Shown: positions 49,775 to 62,977, counted from the stretch's first letter. The stretch is 64,000 nt of DNA from Nissolia schottii (GCA_003254905.1 QANU01001174.1:458919-522918); one strand, 5' to 3'. The notes: generated by a model not told the origin, from the sequence alone. Translations and numbers: made by a program.

Positions 49775-50930
49775 GTACCAACAACCATACAATTGTAAAT
49801 TTTTGACAATATGGATATTACCAGCATTTGTTTAATGTGAGGGAATATAGTTGTTAAAATTCCTTTTCAACCCTGTTTAGGACCTCGTGTAAAATGGCGG
49901 TGGTCCAACATGGGCAAAGTCCCGTTAATTCCATGGTCTGCATTTTGTGTTTATCAAAACAGTAAAAAAAATCACTATGCCAGGATAAAAGGGTCGCCTA
50001 GAATTTGATGCACCTTTTTTAGCTCAATTATTATTATATTAAGATATATAGTGCGTTTTAGCGTCATCAAGAAGAGTTGGTGCTACTCACTAATCAGGAC
50101 ACAGTACTAAGAAGAATCCTAAATAAAATCCGAGCTGGAATCAATAGTGTATTATAGTAATCCTACAATTATATACTATAAGAACTTGCACTTCCAATTT
50201 CCAACTTCCAACTAGCAAATCTACTTTGGTCTAGAAAACAAATTAAAACAACTAGCTTTGTTTCGCAAAAAGGATCTTTCTATTAAGTGCAAAAGACTCA
50301 ACAAAGAACCTCACAAGAGATAAGAATTTGAAGCAAGGTACTTTGTAGAAATATGTTTATTTTGATACTGATTATGTAACAGAATGCTTGAAAGTAATAA
50401 AAACCGCTAAAGAACATAACTATGCCACATCGACTTCTAAAAATTAAAAAGACAACATTCAAACATGCATTCAAAGTTCTCTTAGAACTCTCTGTATCCT
50501 TGCAATGAAAGTGTTACATAGTGTTTTGAATAATAATTTTTCAGAATTATAATCGAGCTAAATTAGTCGAGTTTTTAGTAAGTGGCTGTGTTTTTAATAT
50601 CTTTCATATTTAAAAGGATATATACCTGTCTCCTTTAATAGTTGATTACTTATTAATATTTAATAATAAATTTATTAACTAACATAAATCAATTTCAAAA
50701 TAATAAGCACAAAGAAAACAAAAATGAAGATGAAGCTGTATTCATTATAATTGGGACTTTCAGCTCGAAGTTTTCAACACAAATGAGGTCTATTTATACA
50801 AAAAAAAGGGGGTGGGGAGAGAATGTGATGAGGTGTGGTGTGGGGTAAATACATATATGTGTGGGGGGCGGGGGGATAAAGTGATATTCCGTATAGGGGG
50901 AATTTTTTACGGATGTATGGGATAATAACC
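49775..50930. other. Intergenic between module clusters
   Basis: No gene is recognised. Mostly AT-rich; 50800-50880 is G-rich (GGGGGGCGGGGGG-type runs) just before cluster C. Confidence 0.4.
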
Positions 50931-51176
50931 TGAAATTAGTTGTAGATGATCCGATTTCAGAACAAAAAAAAAGCGGGGGATGAAATCGTCTACAGGTGGG
51001 CCAATTTCAAAAAAAGAAAAAAAAAGGCTTTTTGGGGTTGAAATCGGCTAACTCTGGGCTGATTTCAGCCTTTTTATAAAAAAAAAAGTTTTTTTGGGTT
51101 GAAATCGGCTGATCCTAAGTAGTCCCCTCAAAAAAAAAACGCAGGGCTAAAATCGACCGTCCTGAAGCCAATTTCA
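50931..51176. repeat. Hairpin-module cluster C
   Basis: Five modules at 48-61-bp spacing, separated by poly(A/T) runs. Four are complete at 11-7-11: 50931-50959, 50981-51009, 51039-51067 and 51148-51176. The module starting at 51100 has an intact left arm (TGAAATCGGCT) and a degraded right arm. The best pair is TGAAATCGGCT / GGCTGATTTCA at 51039. Confidence 0.8.
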
Positions 51177-54100
51177 GCCCCAATTCCCACTAATCCGTAA
51201 TTAATTTACACCCATCACATTTTCGAAAATAATTTTTCCGAAAGCCATTAACATGTAAAAAAACCGTGTGGTGTGGTGTATAAGCTAATCGGTCGCAGCA
51301 GAGAGAGAGAGAGAAGAATAACAAATTGCAATGCTGTCACTAAGCAATAGCAGATTTGGATTCTTGAATTATGTGCATAAGCAATGTTACTGTGCTCTGC
51401 TTCCACAACATGTTCTACTTCTAGAATGTGATATTTTCATTTCCTTTTACAATTTTCTTTTATATTTTTATTACATTAAAAAAAATATAAATATGTTATT
51501 TAATTTTAATGATTAATTATTATAGTGTATAAGTCTTGGTTCATGTTAGAATTATATCAGAAAAATATAAATCACTATTAAATCATGGGATAAATTTACA
51601 TTTGATAAAGACACTTAAAATTGAATACGATCAAGTTTTTAATACTTTTAATGCATTGAAAATTTTAAAAGCCTTTTTGAGGGAAAAAAACAAATGACAA
51701 AAGGAGTTAAAAAAAACATGCTTTATTGGGTTAATCCGTGATGTGTGGCTAATAAAGGGGAACTTGGAAAAAAAAAAAAAGAACCTTTTCTAATTTCATG
51801 CACATTCATATTCATATTGTGGGGGTCAATAACTATTTTATTTTGGGGTGTCTCTGATTTGGGTGTTGCTTATAGGGCTCTTCTTGGTTTCTTTATTGAC
51901 GACGTTGTAGTAGGGAAAACTGAGAAATAAATAATGGTGGGTGGCAAATTGGTATTAAAATGTAAAATTTAGTTTTTGTTCCTTGTGCAATTGAGGCCTT
52001 TGTTTGTCAAAGTTTTTCAATGTGGTGAAGGGATCTTGGAGTAGTCTCAGGTGTTGTCTTGATATACCTTCTAGTAGTGTCTGGTGTTGTTTTTCTTGGT
52101 CAGATATTGGTATTGCGCGGTACTTTATTTTGAAGTATTATTAGTTTAGAATGGGGTTGTGTCTTGCTTTGTGCTGGTTGTGGTGGTTGTCTTCGGTAGT
52201 GTAGCTCTGTTTATGTTTGTTGTTCAATGCAAGTTTGGAGTTGTTAATCGTTTCTTTTATTTTTCCTTTGTGGATGTATTTGTATTGGTTTGGCTAGGTT
52301 TGATAGGTATGTCACGTGCTCACCCCATTTATGAGTTTTGGTGAGTATTTTGTCTTTTTTTTTGTTTTTTAATACAATTTTTTCTCTTATTAATTCATCA
52401 ATAAGTGTTTTTAGTTGTATGAGCTTAATTATTATGATAGGGTATTACTATTATTGACATTGAACATTCTAGGTGCACCCAAAATAATTAATAAGTGTCT
52501 TTAGAATATTTGCTTCCAAAACCCTTAAATTATAAATAAATAATTTTGAATAATTGAGGATGCATTAAATAAAATATTGGATTAATTACTTCTAGAAGAA
52601 TAGTGCATCAAGAACACAGTAATGATTATGGGTATAACTCAAATGGTTTGAGTAGATTCGAATTAAAATTTTTAGTGACAAAATAATCGAATCGGAATTA
52701 CTAGGCGGCATGATCATGCGAAGAATTTTAGTCAATGCTATGACCAGATGAAATTAATTAATGGCATAATAAATAAGTAGTTGCGGTTTCCCATTTCCAC
52801 GGATGCACAAAAAGAGTACAAACTGCAAAGGAGGAATTACAGGAAGTTTAAGAGCTTACCATCTAATGCGATATTGAAGTAAGACTGTCAAAGAACTAGT
52901 TGAATGAAGAGAGTAGATATTTTGACCAAGAGATTATACGTTGAAACTTCCTTAACAATCATCTAATTATATCCAATAATTAATAGTACTAGTATAGTGG
53001 CAGCACCAACTAAGCATGGCTAGCAAAACAAGTGGCATTTGATTGCTCCACGCGTTCATTTCACTCCACACCATCATTTTTCATAATCTGAAAGTTCTTG
53101 CTTTTTGTTTCCTTTCATCCGTCTTCTTGTAGATGGAAAATATTCAAAGAAAAAATAAAGTAATATAAATGATTTTTTTTTCCTTCTAAAGATCACTTCT
53201 ATATTTTAGGTTTAATAAAGATAATAACCTATCACTTTTCAATAAAGATTATAGATATGAAGTGATGATTTTGCAGCCTACACACTCTTGAATTTGCCTA
53301 TTTATCATTATCTTTTTTTTTAATTAACAATGGGTGATCACCCCAAGCAAACAAAATCGGATGACATTTTTTTTACACAATTAGGTGTTCACGGGTGCAA
53401 ATTTAGTAATTAATATTTACTTGTAGATACTTATAAGAATATAACAATTAGTCTAAAAATTTAAAACTATTTCGTATCTGAGATTAAACTCATGATATTT
53501 AGTTAAAAAATTAACCATTTTTACTTAATCACACCCTCTAAATTATTGGATGATTTATATTTGAATAGAATAGGCTTCGGAAAACAAATTCAGTATAAAA
53601 GTTGTTTACAAAGATTCTATGAAGATATGTCACTATTTTGAACATGAGCGACAAAATTCTAAAGTGAGTGAGGTTTGTGGCAAATTAAAGATATATCGAA
53701 GATCTACAATTTTATCTTTGCTCAAACTAGCAAATTCATATCGGTGAAGGCATTATATAAATGGCAAGTTAACTGTGCAAATTTGTTGCACATTTTGTAT
53801 GACTTTATTAATGCTAAATTTATTATCTCATCATTTATTATAGGATTAATGGTCATACTTCCTTGAGATAATAATAATAATATAAACAAATAACAAGATA
53901 ATAAATTATAAGATAATAAACATATTCATTTTCTTTCCATTTTAAAAGGGAGAGAGTCATATTTTTTAAATTTACTCTAAAATTTACTCAAAATTTTTTC
54001 ATTTAAATTAAATTACAAAGAGTGAAAAGACTTTCACACACACACACATATATATATATGCTTTTTGTTCACAAATCACAACATCCCATTAAATAAAGTC

Positions 54101-54540
54101 CCAAAATTTTGTAGGGAACCTTGTGAATTTCCAATACCAAGCACAAACACTAGAATTTCAAACCTCTTTAACTTCAAACGTCTAACTGTCGTTTATGAAT
54201 ATGTCTCTCGTTATGGGAATAGATGGTTGATACTTGATAGTATTTCTCCCACGAAGGTGAAACCACTCACTCCATAGACTCCCTCGCTGTCATCGCCATT
54301 AATGTACATTGAATTAAGAATTCTTCAAAGAACAAAATGAAAAATATAAAAAAATATATATCATCTTATTTTTTAAATTGAAAAAAAAAAGAACCGAAAA
54401 TTGAAAGCTCGTAAGCTTGGTTAGACCAGCTGTGACTGTCGGCTAATACGCAAGCACCCCCATAAGCACCCCTTCTTCTTCTTTTCTCTCTCTCAAACTC
54501 TTCAATTAATTCAACTGTGACACTTTTAGAGAGAAACTTT
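51177..54540. other. Intergenic upstream of the NEK gene
   Basis: No gene is recognised. A GA run lies near 51299-51315. A GT-rich stretch at 52150-52340 leaves a hydrophobic plus-strand frame with no family signature. (CA)(TA) repeats occur at 54037-54059. Confidence 0.4.
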
Positions 54541-55057
54541 GAGAGAGAGAGAGTGTGTGTTTCATAGACCCTTTTGTGTGGCTTGTTTTCTTCTTCAACT
54601 TGGCATCAAAGATCGAAACTTTCAACCTTCTTGACTGCAATTCAGCTGAGAAATCATCATGGGCATCACGCTATTTTTGTCACCATCATTGTGACGATAC
54701 TTGTGTGGCGAGGGTGAGTTGGGTGAATGAGGGGGCCATAGCTGCACGTTTTGGAGAAGTATGAGAGAACCCCACATGGTGTTTATGGTGGTCGCAGATG
54801 ATGATTCTAATCTGTTGTTGTTGTTGAGGAAGCAATGTAGAACACGACCTTGTTGCAACACTTGAGGAAGATGAGTGCTTGATAGGAAATGGTTTCGTTT
54901 TGATGATAAAAGTGAGGATTTTTGGGAAGTAGGAGATTGGTTTTTCTAGCTGAGCAATATCTGCAATTGGGTTTTATTGGTGTTAGAAATTTTTGTGTTA
55001 TTGTTGTTTAGTTTTTGGGTTTGAGGGATTTTGGGTGGTGGTGGTGGATCGAGGGAA
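54480..55057 (+). promoter_or_regulatory. Probable leader of the NEK gene
   Basis: CT-rich tract (CTTCTTCTTTTCTCTCTCTC at about 54474-54495) followed by a GA run and about 500 bases before the start codon. This is the texture of a long plant 5' untranslated region, possibly with a leader intron. Exact transcript start cannot be read. Confidence 0.35.
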
Positions 55058-58000
55058 ATGGTGTCTCGGATGGATCAGTATGAGATCATGGAGCAGATCG
55101 GAAGAGGAGCTTTCGGAGCTGCTATTCTTGTTCATCACAAGGCTGAGAAGAAGAAGTAATGATCACCATTTTCTTCATTTTTGGTTGATGGGGTTACCCT
55201 TGTTTTGTTCGTGTGAAATTATTTGATGGGTAGGCTCAAAAAATTGATTTTGATGACTGAAGGCTTTTGTTTTTATTGGGAATGCAGATACGTGTTGAAG
55301 AAAATCAGGCTTGCTAGGCAGACTGAAAGATGCAGAAGATCTGCTCATCAAGAGGTGAGTTTGATGTTTTTGTGTCCCTTCTTGCTTGATTTGCTTCATA
55401 TGCCTTGGAATCTTCTTTTTTGTGTGTGGAGATTTGACCCATTTTGCTGCTTGTTGGGGGTTCTTGTAGATGGCTCTTATTGCTCGAATCCAGCATCCTT
55501 ACATTGTGGAATTCAAGGAGGCATGGGTTGAGAAGGTAAGAAGATCCTGTTTGAGTTTCTGTGTGATTTGATCATGGTCTTGTTAATTTTTGCAACATTG
55601 CACTCTCTATTCTGAACTAAGATGGTTGGATTATGACTGTTTTTTCGTTTCAGCTAAGCGCATTCTGTTTGTGTTGTAGGGTTGCTATGTCTGTATAGTC
55701 ACCGGATACTGTGAAGGAGGAGACATGTGAGTCTACTATGATTATTATACCTATGAGCTCGCAGTTTCATGTAAAAGTTCACAAATCTCATATGCCTAAC
55801 TGCTTAATTTACTCTACTTATTTCCTCTTGAAATCTTTAACAGGGCTGAATTGATGAAAAAATCCAATGGTGCTTATTTTCCTGAGGAGGTATTCTCGTG
55901 GATGTGTGTGTGTGTGTGGTATATTGTTTTCCTAAATCTTTATTTAGTGTTTAAATTTTGCTATGGCTCACATTGGAGTTGTTGAAATTGCCCAGAAACT
56001 CTGCAAATGGTTCACTCAATTACTGTTGGCAGTAGAATACCTGCATTCAAATTTTGTTTTACATCGTGACCTTAAGGTATACTTCTATGAAACAAACTAT
56101 ATCGGCTACATTTCTTGTCTTCCATGTGAAATATATTAAGTTGTGTTTTGTTGATTTTGCTTACAGTGTTCCAACATCTTTCTTACCAAGGATCAGGACG
56201 TTCGCCTGGGTGAGTTAATCTACCATCTTTGCATACAGTGAAGATAGATTTTTAAGTCTTCATCCTGAATTTGTATGTATTTTTCTTTTCTGGCATACAG
56301 GGGATTTTGGGCTTGCTAAGACACTAAAAGCAGATGACTTGGCTTCATCGGTATGTGTGAAATAGGGAACCTGTTCCTTTCTTCTCTGTTTTACTTAAAT
56401 CCAAACGGTCATGGCTTCATCCGAACTTGCTTTCTTTATCTTACTTAGATCCAGACTTGGCTTCATGCTAAACTTTGTCCTTTCTAGTTTCCATGGTATT
56501 GACGAATACTGCATGCTAACACCATATGCTGATAAGATAAGAGTTACATATTTAGTGCAGACATTTTCATCTTTCAATCATACTCCTCTCTGTCACTCTT
56601 TTGTGGACACATGCAGTTATACTCGTTCTAAGAAGACACCTATTCTAATTCAAACATAATCATGCTTAATTATTTTGGATATATCTTTCCCATTTTTCAC
56701 TCCCTAATCCTTTATCCGTTCATGAAAACCGGAAGCTTCAGCATTTCTTGTTGTTACTAAGTTTTTCCTGAACACTGTCGACCATGCCAAGGAATGATGG
56801 TATTGTCTCAACAATGTACGGTTTCAATGACAAATTGGTGCACTTGGCTAGAACGCAACTCTCGCGCCTTTAACGACAAATTCTCAGACAAGCATGTTTT
56901 GTGGGATAGGATTAGGCGTTTGTCATCTGTTTAATGTAAAGCTCACAATCTTTTTAGAGAATTTTCCCTCTCAGATATATTGAGAGATTGGAAAGTTTTA
57001 CTCCATTATTAGCTTTTTTTAGTTTTGTTCTTGTTTCTGTGTTGAGGATCTCTTATCCTCTTTTTTTTGTAATTCTATTATCTTCTTAATGAAATCTTCT
57101 TTTATCCAAAAAATAATATTGTCTCAATGATGTTTAGTTGAATTATCCTATTTTTATGATATTTGTTCCCTCATACCTTACAATGCATTTAATTGTATTA
57201 AGTTATAACTCAGACATCTTAACTAGACTCTCAAACAGAAAATATGCCATGGCTGCTGACAAATAATTGAAGTTAATTGGTTAGGTTTTTTTTCCTGCAA
57301 GAAAAAAGGAGATAATAATGTTGGTTCCATGCAAAACATAAATCTGCTTGAATCAAAATTGGCACCAAACCTGGACTAGTGGAGGTAATTGCCTATTTTT
57401 TTTTTATTTTTGGGGAAAAAACCACTGAGTCACCAAACTTGAAACTTTTTTTTTTTAGTTCCCCATTTGTGGGAGCTTATAACTAGATCTTTTCAATTGT
57501 TATCACTTCTGTTACAAATTATTAATATTCAGTTGGAAGGTCTTGCTGTAGGAAACTTGTTTAGTGTTTCTCATATTTTGTGAAGATAAATTTATGTTAT
57601 AGTAATGCTCTATTTCTAGAGGCTTGTTAATTTTACATTGTTATCATTTTTTTAACACTTACGATTAGCATTACATTTATTTACAAATACATAGTCACCT
57701 GAGGTGCAATCAGTAACTGTAGTAAATATTTCTATGCAGGTGGTAGGAACCCCCAATTACATGTGTCCCGAACTGCTTGCAGATATTCCTTACGGATTCA
57801 AATCTGATATTTGGTCATTAGGTATATATTTTGTAAGATAAGTATCTGAGACTTGCAGATTTGATTTTGCTGTACCTAAAACGCATTTTTGATATTCAGG
57901 GTGCTGTGTCTACGAGATGGCTGCTCATCGCCCTGCTTTTAAGGCTTTTGTAAGATTCCTGTGATTTTTAAACCTTAAAATAGTTATAGATATGCTTTAA

Positions 58001-61000
58001 TGTTTAGTGGACTCATTTAATGCTATATTCTCAAGTTATATATGAAAGTTATTCCTCATTTCTGCATCAAAATTGACAAAGTTACGGTTTTTTTTTTTTG
58101 GAAGTTTGTATTACAGGAAAGATAAGGTATCAGTTTGTAAAAATGGTCTAGAAGTAATGAAACAGTAGAAAAAATTGTAGAAGAACGATATTGCCGAATT
58201 TTTTTTTATCAGAGTTCGCAAAGCGAACACGTACCTGATCACCATAGTGGCCTATGTTTTAGTGTTGGGATCTCCATATATGTGCTGTAGTTTTAAACTT
58301 AGAGTAGTTCCACTTGACATTTAGTTTGTTGATACTTCGTTAATTAGAGTTGTTTGGTTCGGTGATGTATGGTTGCTATCTTTCACGCAATTCTCGATAC
58401 TGTTATGTTATACAGATATTTATGCATGTGAAGGCATCTCACCATAGGCTATTTCTTGGATTTACCAATGGCATGGTAAATCATGTTTCAGGATATGGCA
58501 GGATTGATAAGCAAGATTAATCGTTCTTCTATTGGCCCTTTGCCTCCATGTTATTCCCCTTCCTTGTAAGTTTCTACCTTGTTATGTTAAGATTAATGTC
58601 CTTTGTTGTTCCCCGATGAAGTCAAGCTTATGACAGCAACACATAGTTGCAAGTAGGCATACTTGTGCTTGTTTTTCCTGTGTGGGTGCACTCATGGACC
58701 TTCTTATGCACTGCAATGCACTTGAAGCCGTGTATTTCAAGCTGTCTTGCTATTCATATAGAAAAGACCAAGTAGTTCAATGTAAGGGTAAATCTGAAGG
58801 TTTGCATTGGCATTAGGAAAAGTTTCAAGCTGACTTGCAAGTTCAGAGGATGCAAAACTAGTTCTTTTTCTTTATGCTTAAAATCTTTTGTTGACTCGTT
58901 TACCTACAGGAAAACACTGATAAAGGGCATGCTGAGAAAAAATCCTGAGCATCGGCCTACAGTAAGCCTCTCTTGAGAATAAATTTATTTCAAATGTTTA
59001 AATGGCTACTATCTTTGCTTATCCTAATAGTTCTCTCTCTAAATTTTTCACAGGCATCTGAGGTGTTAAAACACCCTTATTTGCAACCTTATGTTGATCA
59101 ATATCGTTCATCTTTCAGTCCTCCTGAAAAACCAACCGTCAACTATTCTCGAAAACATATGGCTGAAAGTCAAAGCAGCACTAGTTCAAGCAGTGACAAA
59201 GATAGTTTGATGTCACATGAGAGACACGTTGGAATAGCGGTGCCTGAGTATGATAACAAAGCCACTGAGACAGATCTGGTGTCAGTTGATGATGACAGCT
59301 CAGAGCATCTCTTTGCGAGTGAGGAGGAAAATGGCTCAAGTAATGTCAATGCCAAAACAACTGAGCAAGAGGTGATGAAACCATCTCATAATGAGCAGCG
59401 CACTATTACTGAATCTAAGCAGCCAAGAATGATTAGAAATATAATGATGGCGTTAAAAGAGGGAAAACCTAGAGAAACAACTTCTCCGATGAGAGGCACT
59501 CGGATAAAGGCTGGTGCTGTATCAGCACAGAAAGTAAATCCGGAGCCAGTGTCCAAATTGCCTAAACCTAATTTTGCGTCTCCTCCTGGTTTGAAGCCCA
59601 ATCTAGAGTCATCAATTGTTCCACATGCAAGGGGATCCCCTGATTCTGCAAAACGGCTACAGGGAACACATGCTTCAAAGAATCAGGTACAATTGCATTT
59701 GAAGTTATCTACTGTCCTATTATGTATTCTTTAAGGATCTCATCCTGACGGTGTATTATTTATGCATGCCAGCAGATACTGGCGACAGAGTCCTCACCGA
59801 AACCTAAACCCAGTTATGATTTGACTCCGCCATCTGGTCTTGTCAAACAAATAGAAGGAGATGGAGTTCCTCCCAAGCCACGGCAAAGGACTCCTCCTAG
59901 CTTACTTAGACGGCCTTCATTTCCGACAAAGATGAGGCCTGCTGGGCTTGATGTTCCAAATGCAGCAAATGACGATGGGAGGCCAAGTCCAAATAGAATA
60001 GCTCAGGGGCCTGAGATGAAACATTGTCAGTTGACCAATGGCAATGTACCACATGTTTCTAGACAGGTTACTCGAGAGCCTCAGAAAGTTTTTGGAAGAA
60101 GCTCCAAAGGAATGCAAACAGACAGTAGTAACTCTGCCTCGTCTTCGGTCTCTATTCAAGGATGTGAACTTTCTGACGACGCAACAACTTTTATTGACTT
60201 GGATCAACAGCTACCTGATCATGAGAGTGTAGCGCATATTGTCGGTATGGAATCATGCCCAGACAGCAGCCCACCTGCAACCTGTTCACATTGTAATAAG
60301 GTTGAAAAGGCATCCAACAAAACCTGTGAAGTTACCCCTAATTTTCAGGAAACTATTAGTAGTAATAAGAAGGTCGGTTCCAGGTTAACTCTTGATCACC
60401 CGGTTGAAGATTCTAAGGTTATTCTCACATCAGAAGATGGTCTTGTTCCCATTAATGATACAAATATCTCTGCTGCCTCTGAGTGTGATAATAAATCTGT
60501 AGATCCCCCTGCTGAAGCCACAGAAGAAATTATAGATCGTCAAGATGTTTCTAACAAAATGACTTCGACCAAGTCTCACAAATATCTGCCCGAAAGTTCT
60601 GGAGAAAAGCCTGCTTGTGAAGTTGTTCCGGTAAGCAAGCCTGATAATAGGTCTGATATAGTTAGCCAGCCAGAACCTGTGTGCAAGTCCTCTGGTGATG
60701 ACAAATTCACAGTGAGGGAACGACTGTCGTTGGTGGCTGAAGCTGCTCCGCTGATTACTGCTAGCACAATATCAAGCCAGAAAGTTTTGCAAGAGAAAGG
60801 AACTGTCGTGCAGAATCAAGCACCAGAAAGGCAGGATGCTGGCCATCTCCCTCCGGCCTTTGATGATGTCATCCATGTTATCCGTCATAGCAGTTACCGC
60901 GTTGGGAGTGAGCAGCCGGTAAAGGAATCTGTGGAGATGGGGGTTCAAAATTTAGATGTTAGCAAGTTTATCAATGTTGTGAGGGATGATTTAGAGACGA

Positions 61001-61503
61001 GAAATGTGAGCCCTCCTTTGACCCTTAAATCTTCAAGTTGCTCTGAACCTACAGGCATGAACCCGAATACTTCTGATCAGCCGGAATCAAGAAACATTAG
61101 CACTCTTCCTACCCTTAAGTCTCCAAGTTTGTCTGATGCTTCAAGCTTGAAGTCAAGTACTTCTGATCATCCTGGTCTTAAGGAACAAGTTGTCAGTAAC
61201 CCTGTTTCTGTAGTTTCGGAAACTGATTCCACCGAGTTAAGCAAACATAACATTCCTACGACCGAAGACAAACCACCACCAAAAGAAATGTTGGACGTGA
61301 AATCCTTCAGGCAGAGAGCAGAGGCACTTGAAGAGCTCCTAGAATTGTCTGCAGAGTTACTGCAGCAAAATAGATTGGAGGAACTTCAAGTTGTTCTGAA
61401 GCCATTTGGGAAAGACAAGGTCTCTCCAAGGGAGACCGCCATTTGGTTAGCCAGGAGTCTTAAAGGAATGATGTCTGAGGAAAACGGGGTTCGCGGTTCA
61501 TGA
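55058..61503 (+). CDS. NEK6: NIMA-related kinase, long NEK6/IBO1 type
   Basis: Ser/Thr kinase of the NIMA family; the Arabidopsis NEK6/IBO1 protein acts on cortical microtubules and cell expansion. Fourteen exons: 55058-55155, 55288-55354, 55470-55535, 55680-55726, 55844-55889, 55996-56076, 56167-56209, 56301-56350, 57740-57821, 57900-57949, 58492-58565, 58910-58961, 59054-59686, 59776-61503. All junctions are GT..AG and the frame is open (1038 codons plus stop). Kinase domain about 8-260: GRGAFG 15-20, Lys37 in YVLK, HRDLK 131-135, DFG 151-153, [10 protein letters not shown] activation segment. A long polar, probably disordered tail follows. It contains [19 protein letters not shown], and the end (about 975-1032) is helical ([15 protein letters not shown]). 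This tail separates the NEK6 type (around 950 residues) from shorter plant NEKs. An alternative start is Met5. Intron 8 is 1.39 kb and holds a LINE fragment. Confidence 0.94.
56801..57127 (+). mobile_element. 5'-truncated LINE with target duplication, NEK intron 8
   Basis: TATTGTCTCAA occurs at 56801-56811 and again at 57117-57127, flanking a 305-bp insert. The insert starts with a reading frame giving [20 protein letters not shown] and DRIRRLSS, the C-terminal end typical of plant LINE reverse-transcriptase ORFs. It ends in a short AT-rich tail (CCAAAAAATAA). Severe 5' truncation is usual for these elements. It lies in the sense direction of the host gene, away from splice sites. Confidence 0.8.
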
Positions 61504-62338
61504 TGTATCTTCATTCACACGTCATCATAAGTTTGCTTGTGTTTGATGTTTAAAATTTGCTTTAATAGTTTCATAGCTATTCAAGTGCCACTTGAATTTT
61601 CAAGAGAAAAAACTGGCTTTATTGCTGCTTCCTTCATTACTGTGATACTTTCCGTGCTTCTATGTAAATAGTGACCATACAAATCAATATCATTACCCTA
61701 CGATCAATTGTATGGAACATTCTGCATTCTGCCCCCACCCCCCGCCCCGCCGCGGGGCATAGTTGCTAATGATTAATGTTACACCTTCAATGTTCTTTCC
61801 TTTCCTAAACAGTTATGATTAAATGGAGCAAAGCAAAAGACATAACTATATGCTTTGTCCATATTACTAATTTTCAATAAGCCGATAAAGGGTCTTGCAT
61901 ATGATAGACTGACAGAGACAAACTGCAGCATCTACACAGTAATTAACGGCATTGTTGTCCTTTGTGATTGGCCGGTTGTGTACTTTCTTGTCCTTTGTCA
62001 CTTTATGTTAACGTGTATAGTGACCCAACTTTGGCATGCAATGTAATTACTTGTAACTCTACTTATCAATTTCCTCTACTTTACCAAGATACCATTTCTT
62101 ATAGTTCCTGGAAGCATCGTTATGCATATCTCTACGCGGTTTTGCAATAACTTAAATTATCTTTCATTTTCTTTATAACCATTCATCATTCCCTTTCTAC
62201 TTATTATATGATCATTTGCTTCTCCTTCACCCTCGTAAAAAGACTTATCTGTTGCTGTTAAAAGGACAGTAACATCACTTGGCCAAAACTGAACTTGGCT
62301 ATAATAGCCATCGTCATTGATAGGTAACACACCAACCG
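61504..62338. other. NEK 3' region and spacer
   Basis: The first few hundred bases are probably 3' untranslated. A C-rich run (CCCCCACCCCCCGCCCCGCC) lies at about 61732-61751. No other gene is seen before the NHL-type gene. Confidence 0.45.
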
Positions 62339-62977
62339 ATGGACATGGAGCTCACTCCTGCCGGAAGTGCTGCGACAAGGAGAAGGCCCTCCAATTCGGC
62401 CAGCTGTGTCCGGAAAGTGACCTGGTCGTTGGTTTCCATCTTTGTTCTTTTGATGGTCATCATCAGCATAGCTTGGTTTGTCATGGACATGCATGAACCT
62501 CAATTCCGAGTCATGTCGGTTTCTGTGTCCAACTTCACTGTCTCTGAGACGCAGCTCAGAGGCAGCTATGAGGTTGGGCTAACCATAAGAAACCCTAACA
62601 AGAAAATTGAAGTGGCGCTTGACCAATTTAACATGGAGGTGTCTTATGGCCAGGTAGTCCTCTTGGTAGCGGTGGTGCATCCCATGTGCCTTGAGAAGAC
62701 GGCCAACAAGTCTCTGAAGGTTGACTTGGTCATGAGGGACTCGCCAGGGCTGGCGCGCAAGGTGGTGCCTGAGGAACTGGTTAAGGACTGGAACAAAGGG
62801 GTGGTGAACTTTGATGTGAAGATGGGGGTCAGAGCTAGATTCGAGGCTGGAATCTGGCCAAGCAGGGAGAAGTTCTTGGATGTTAACTGTGGGGACCTGG
62901 ATGTAGGGTTCTTCTCTCCAAAAGACACTGGCAAGCTTTTGGGTGTAGGGAAGGACTGCCATGTGTGTGTGAATTAG
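62339..62977 (+). CDS. NHL/LEA_2-domain membrane protein
   Basis: Single-exon protein of 212 residues in the NDR1/HIN1-like (LEA_2, formerly 'hydroxyproline-rich glycoprotein') family. These are small plasma-membrane-anchored proteins, some tied to defence or stress; the role here is not known. A basic N-terminus (ATRRRPSNSAS) precedes one membrane segment at about 29-48 (WSLVSIFVLLMVIISIAWFV). The LEA_2 beta-sandwich follows, with the family NPN motif at 85-87 (TIRNPNKKIEV) and a Cys-containing C-terminus (VNCGDLDVG, CHVCVN). The first ATG, at 62339, is used; Met3 is equally possible. It lies 0.8 kb downstream of the NEK gene on the same strand. Confidence 0.88.
   Translation: MDMELTPAGSAATRRRPSNSASCVRKVTWSLVSIFVLLMVIISIAWFVMDMHEPQFRVMSVSVSNFTVSETQLRGSYEVGLTIRNPNKKIEVALDQFNMEVSYGQVVLLVAVVHPMCLEKTANKSLKVDLVMRDSPGLARKVVPEELVKDWNKGVVNFDVKMGVRARFEAGIWPSREKFLDVNCGDLDVGFFSPKDTGKLLGVGKDCHVCVN

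Noticed and set aside
54065..54277. Plus-strand open frame upstream of the NEK gene
   Set aside because: No recognisable domain and AT-rich composition like the surrounding non-coding DNA.
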